Shown here: piece after piece, positions 6,146 to 8,343 of the stretch
Layout of the letters: every line of letters begins with the position of its first letter
Position numbering within the stretch: position 1 is the first letter of the stretch
Assembly (NCBI GenBank): GCA_027487195.1
Contig: JAIYEB010000034.1
Location: 1 to 8,343 of the forward strand
Reading direction: 5' to 3'
DNA length: 8,343 nucleotides
DNA from: Hyphomicrobiales bacterium
Lineage (GTDB): Bacteria > Pseudomonadota > Alphaproteobacteria > Rhizobiales > UBA4765
Notes under the pieces: generated by a model
Seen by the model: the letters and a program-made list of their open reading frames with translations, nothing else
Databases searched by the model: none
Told to the model about the DNA's origin: nothing
Program-made: the position numbers and the translations under genes

Positions 6146-7501
6146 ATGTTCGACAAGGTATTGATCGCAAACCGGGGTGAGATCGCACTGCGCGTTCTCA
6201 GGGCCTGCAAGGAACTCGACATCAAGACCGTCGCTGTTCACTCGACAGCGGACAAGGACGCAATGCACGTCAAGCTTGCGGACGAAAGCGTCTGCATTGG
6301 ACCGCCACCAGCGCGTGACAGCTACCTCAACATTCCGGCGATTGTCGCTGCCTGTGAGATTACCGGCGCAACGGCTGTCCATCCTGGCTACGGGTTTTTG
6401 TCGGAAAATCAGCGGTTTGCTGAAATCCTTGAAGCTCACGGCATCACCTTCATCGGTCCCTCGCCCGAGCATATCCGCATCATGGGCGACAAGATCGAAG
6501 CCAAGCGGACGGCCAAGCGACTCGGGATCCCGGTGGTTCCAGGCTCCGAAGGCGCCATCGATGATGACGAGACTGCCAAGCGCGTTGCAGCGGAAGTTGG
6601 CTTTCCCGTCCTGATCAAGGCGGCGGCGGGTGGTGGTGGCCGCGGCATGAAGGTCGCGCGCACGCCGGATGAACTTGGCAACGCGCTTTCGACAGCACGG
6701 GCCGAAGCACGCGCTGCCTTTGGCAATGATGCGGTCTACATCGAGCGCTATCTCGCGGCACCGCGCCATATCGAGATTCAGGTGCTGGGCGATGGTCGCG
6801 GCGGCGCGATCCACCTGGGTGAGCGCGACTGCTCACTCCAGCGTCGTCACCAGAAGGTATGGGAAGAAGCCGGCTCGCCCGTCATTACACCGCAGGAGCG
6901 TGACCGCATCGGTGGCGTGGTTGCGGATGCGATGCGCGAGATCAAGTATGCCGGCGCCGGCACGGTTGAGTTCCTGTATGAGAATGGCGAGTTCTTCTTC
7001 ATTGAAATGAACACGCGCCTGCAGGTCGAGCATCCGGTGACAGAAATGATCACCGGCATTGATCTTGTGAATGAACAGATCAAGGTCGCCGCAGGCGATG
7101 GCCTCAGCCTGACCCAAAGTCAGGTCACATGGTCGGGCCATGCCATCGAATGTCGCGTGAACGCCGAAAACCCTTCAACCTTTCGGCCATCTCCGGGCAA
7201 GATCTCCTATTTCCATCCGCCCGGTGGCCTTGGTGTGCGCGTCGATAGTGCGATCTATCAGGGCTATTCGATCCCGCCCTACTATGACAGCCTTGGCGCC
7301 AAGCTGATCGTGCATGGCAAGACCCGCGCCGAGTGCCTCAACCGGTTGCGTCGCTCGCTCGATGAGTTCGTGGTGGACGGCATCGAGACAACGCTTCCGT
7401 TGTTCCGTGCATTGGTGCGCAACAAGGACATTCTCGCCGGCGACTATACGATTCACTGGCTCGAACAGCACCTGAACAAAGGCGGCCTTGAAGGGATCTA
7501 G
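6146..7501 (+). CDS. accC: Acetyl-CoA carboxylase, biotin carboxylase subunit
   Basis: The 451-aa enzyme carboxylates the biotin on AccB using ATP and bicarbonate. The N-terminal fold starts M-F-D-K-V-L-I-A-N-R-G-E-I-A. The ATP-grasp region carries Lys116 (G-D-K), Lys158 and the glycine-rich loop A-G-G-G-G-R-G-M-K (161-169). H-L-G-E-R-D-C-S-L-Q-R-R-H-Q-K (223-237) is the usual dimer and substrate block. The metal and catalytic residues Glu287, Asn289 and Arg291 sit in E-M-N-T-R-L-Q-V-E-H-P-V-T-E, and D-S-L-G-A-K-L-I lies near 381-388. Length is standard. The ATG at 6146 lies four bases after the accB stop, implying translational coupling; a TTG at 6134 in the same frame would overlap accB and is less likely. 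aat follows after six bases. Confidence 0.98.
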   Translation: MFDKVLIANRGEIALRVLRACKELDIKTVAVHSTADKDAMHVKLADESVCIGPPPARDSYLNIPAIVAACEITGATAVHPGYGFLSENQRFAEILEAHGITFIGPSPEHIRIMGDKIEAKRTAKRLGIPVVPGSEGAIDDDETAKRVAAEVGFPVLIKAAAGGGGRGMKVARTPDELGNALSTARAEARAAFGNDAVYIERYLAAPRHIEIQVLGDGRGGAIHLGERDCSLQRRHQKVWEEAGSPVITPQERDRIGGVVADAMREIKYAGAGTVEFLYENGEFFFIEMNTRLQVEHPVTEMITGIDLVNEQIKVAAGDGLSLTQSQVTWSGHAIECRVNAENPSTFRPSPGKISYFHPPGGLGVRVDSAIYQGYSIPPYYDSLGAKLIVHGKTRAECLNRLRRSLDEFVVDGIETTLPLFRALVRNKDILAGDYTIHWLEQHLNKGGLEGI

Positions 7502-7507
7502 TGGGAC

Positions 7508-8113
7508 GTGGCGCGCGATGTCGAGATCACGCCCGAACTGCTGCTCCAGGCCTATGCGGTCGGAATGTTTCCAATGGCCGTGGATGCGGATGACCCGCAT
7601 CTCCATTGGATCGAGCCAAGCCAGCGCTGCATCATCCCTCTCGACGGGCTGAAGATATCGCGAAGCCTTGCAAAGACCGTGCGGCAGGGCCGATTCGACG
7701 TGCGCGTGAACACAGCTTTCGAACAGGTCCTGGACGCGTGTGCAGCGTCAGCCCCGGGGCGCGAGAAAACCTGGATCAACGCGACAATCCGGCAGCTCTA
7801 CACAGCCCTCCATCGGCGTGGTCAGGTGCATTCCGTCGAATGCTGGAGGGATGATACGCTTGTTGGCGGGCTTTACGGCGTCTCCATTGGCGCGGCGTTT
7901 TTCGGCGAGAGCATGTTTCACCGGGCAACCGACGCTTCAAAGGTCGCTCTTGTCCACCTTGTCGAGCGCCTGAATGCCGGCGGCTATGTCTTGCTCGATG
8001 CACAGTTTCGCACGGACCATCTCGTGAGCCTTGGCGCAATTGAGGTTCCAAAGTCGCGCTACAAGGCTATGCTTGCTGACGCCGTTCGCCGGAACGCTGA
8101 TTTCGGCAACTGA
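7508..8113 (+). CDS. aat: Leucyl/phenylalanyl-tRNA--protein transferase
   Basis: A 201-aa cytoplasmic enzyme that transfers Leu or Phe from tRNA to proteins with N-terminal Lys or Arg, marking them for ClpS/ClpAP degradation. Recognised by the family blocks Y-A-V-G-M-F-P-M-A (16-24), H-W-I-E-P (33-37), T-W-I-N-A-T-I (88-94), V-E-C-W-R-D-D-T-L-V-G-G-L-Y-G-V-S-I-G (110-128), F-F-G-E-S-M-F-H-R-A-T-D-A-S-K (131-145) and L-D-A-Q-F-R-T-D-H-L-V-S-L-G-A (163-177). E. coli has Cys in the last block where this protein has Ala165; I do not treat that as loss of function. The GTG at 7508 is the start, six bases after the accC stop, with AAGGG (7491-7495) twelve bases upstream. It is the last gene of the aroQ-accB-accC-aat unit. 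The product is shorter than E. coli Aat mainly at the N-terminus. Confidence 0.95.
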   Translation: MARDVEITPELLLQAYAVGMFPMAVDADDPHLHWIEPSQRCIIPLDGLKISRSLAKTVRQGRFDVRVNTAFEQVLDACAASAPGREKTWINATIRQLYTALHRRGQVHSVECWRDDTLVGGLYGVSIGAAFFGESMFHRATDASKVALVHLVERLNAGGYVLLDAQFRTDHLVSLGAIEVPKSRYKAMLADAVRRNADFGN

Positions 8114-8114
8114 G

Positions 8115-8126
8115 CGCAGCGCTGCG
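8115..8126. repeat. Perfect palindrome CGCAGCGCTGCG just after the aat stop
   Basis: A 12-base perfect palindrome begins one base after the aat stop codon. It has no loop and no T-run follows, so it is not a standard terminator. It could be chance in GC-rich sequence. Confidence 0.35.
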
Positions 8127-8165
8127 TCGAGCAAGGACGTTGGGCCCTGGCGCGAAGCATGCTCC

Positions 8166-8183
8166 GATGCGCACAGGCGCATC
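8166..8183. other. Stem-loop between the convergent ends of aat and the membrane-protein gene
   Basis: GATGCGC-ACAG-GCGCATC forms a perfect seven-base-pair stem with a four-base loop, midway in the 100-bp spacer between two converging genes. That position suits a shared transcription end or RNA-stabilising hairpin. Neither strand has a T-run after the stem, so it is not a textbook intrinsic terminator. Confidence 0.4.
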
Positions 8184-8213
8184 TGCACATCACCTCAACG
8201 TTCGCTCACTCTC

Positions 8214-8343
8214 CTATTCGGCCAGCTGCATTTGCGCTGAAGCCTTCTGGCGGGGGCGACGTACCCTGAGCTTGCGCTTGCCCCAGATCCAAAGGCCGGT
8301 GCCCATGAGCATCAAGATGACGACCGAAAGCACGACATTCAGC
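8214..8343 (-). CDS. C-terminal end of a membrane protein (start outside window), possibly PepSY-TM-like
   Basis: The minus strand is open from the right edge to a TAG at 8216-8214 and gives 42 residues. They are one strongly hydrophobic helix (L-N-V-V-L-S-V-V-I-L-M-L-M-G-T-G-L-W-I-W) followed by a basic tail (G-K-R-K-L-R-V-R-R-P-R-Q-K). The positive charges predict a cytoplasmic C-terminus. The pattern M-G-T-G-L-W-I-W followed by basic residues resembles the last helix of PepSY-associated TM proteins, where S-G-L-x-L-W-W-x-R-R is common; this is a weak resemblance and other membrane proteins fit. The frame extends without stop to the edge and codon use is normal, so it is probably a real gene. 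Confidence 0.6.
   Translation of the reverse strand, partial: LNVVLSVVILMLMGTGLWIWGKRKLRVRRPRQKASAQMQLAE

Noticed and set aside
6131..6814. 227-codon minus-strand open frame opposite accC
   Set aside because: Complete overlap with the well-conserved accC gene; no family features of its own.
1..8343. CRISPR array, insertion sequence, integrase, attachment site, tRNA or defence genes
   Set aside because: No regularly spaced repeats, transposase or integrase motifs, tRNA T-loop signatures or defence-protein motifs were seen on either strand; nearly all coding space is explained by core genes.

Overview
The window looks like an ordinary chromosomal segment of an alphaproteobacterium, probably of the Rhizobiales/Parvibaculum type. 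The evidence is high GC with C/G-rich third codon positions, the gene order aroQ-accB-accC-aat on one strand, a non-discriminating-type aspartyl-tRNA synthetase (Asp-His-Gly-Gly in the anticodon-binding domain), and an EAMKT rather than EAMKM biotinylation motif. These assignments rest on recognised protein motifs, not on a database search.

Layout. (1) Positions 1-321 (+) hold the 3' two thirds of a guanine-deaminase-like cytidine-deaminase-fold enzyme; its start lies outside the window. (2) Positions 363-2565 (-) hold a two-gene unit: a sodium/phosphate-cotransporter-family membrane protein with a PhoU-like tail, then an unrecognised 179-aa protein that starts one base after the transporter stop. 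(3) Positions 2566-2986 are a 421-bp intergenic region. Its right end carries a close match to a sigma-54 (-24/-12) promoter, placed correctly for the next gene. (4) Positions 2987-3142 (+) hold a 51-aa single-helix membrane protein with a strong ribosome binding site and a GTG start. (5) Positions 3218-5020 (-) hold aspS, ending in an intrinsic terminator at 3169-3187. (6) Positions 5021-5200 are the divergent promoter region between aspS and the plus-strand operon. (7) Positions 5201-8113 (+) hold aroQ, accB, accC and aat, closely spaced (gaps of 44, 4 and 6 bases) and probably one transcript. (8) Positions 8214-8343 (-) hold the C-terminal end of a membrane protein that runs off the window.

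How the genes fit together. The right half is core metabolism: shikimate pathway (AroQ), the biotin carrier and biotin carboxylase halves of acetyl-CoA carboxylase (AccB, AccC), and N-end-rule tagging (Aat). AspS supplies Asp-tRNA and, if it is non-discriminating, also Asp-tRNA(Asn) for the GatCAB amidotransferase. The left half concerns purine salvage and anion (phosphate) transport. I see no mobile element, CRISPR array, tRNA, rRNA, phage or defence gene. The least explained items are the putative sigma-54-driven small membrane protein and the unknown protein coupled to the phosphate transporter; neither amounts to a demonstrated new system.
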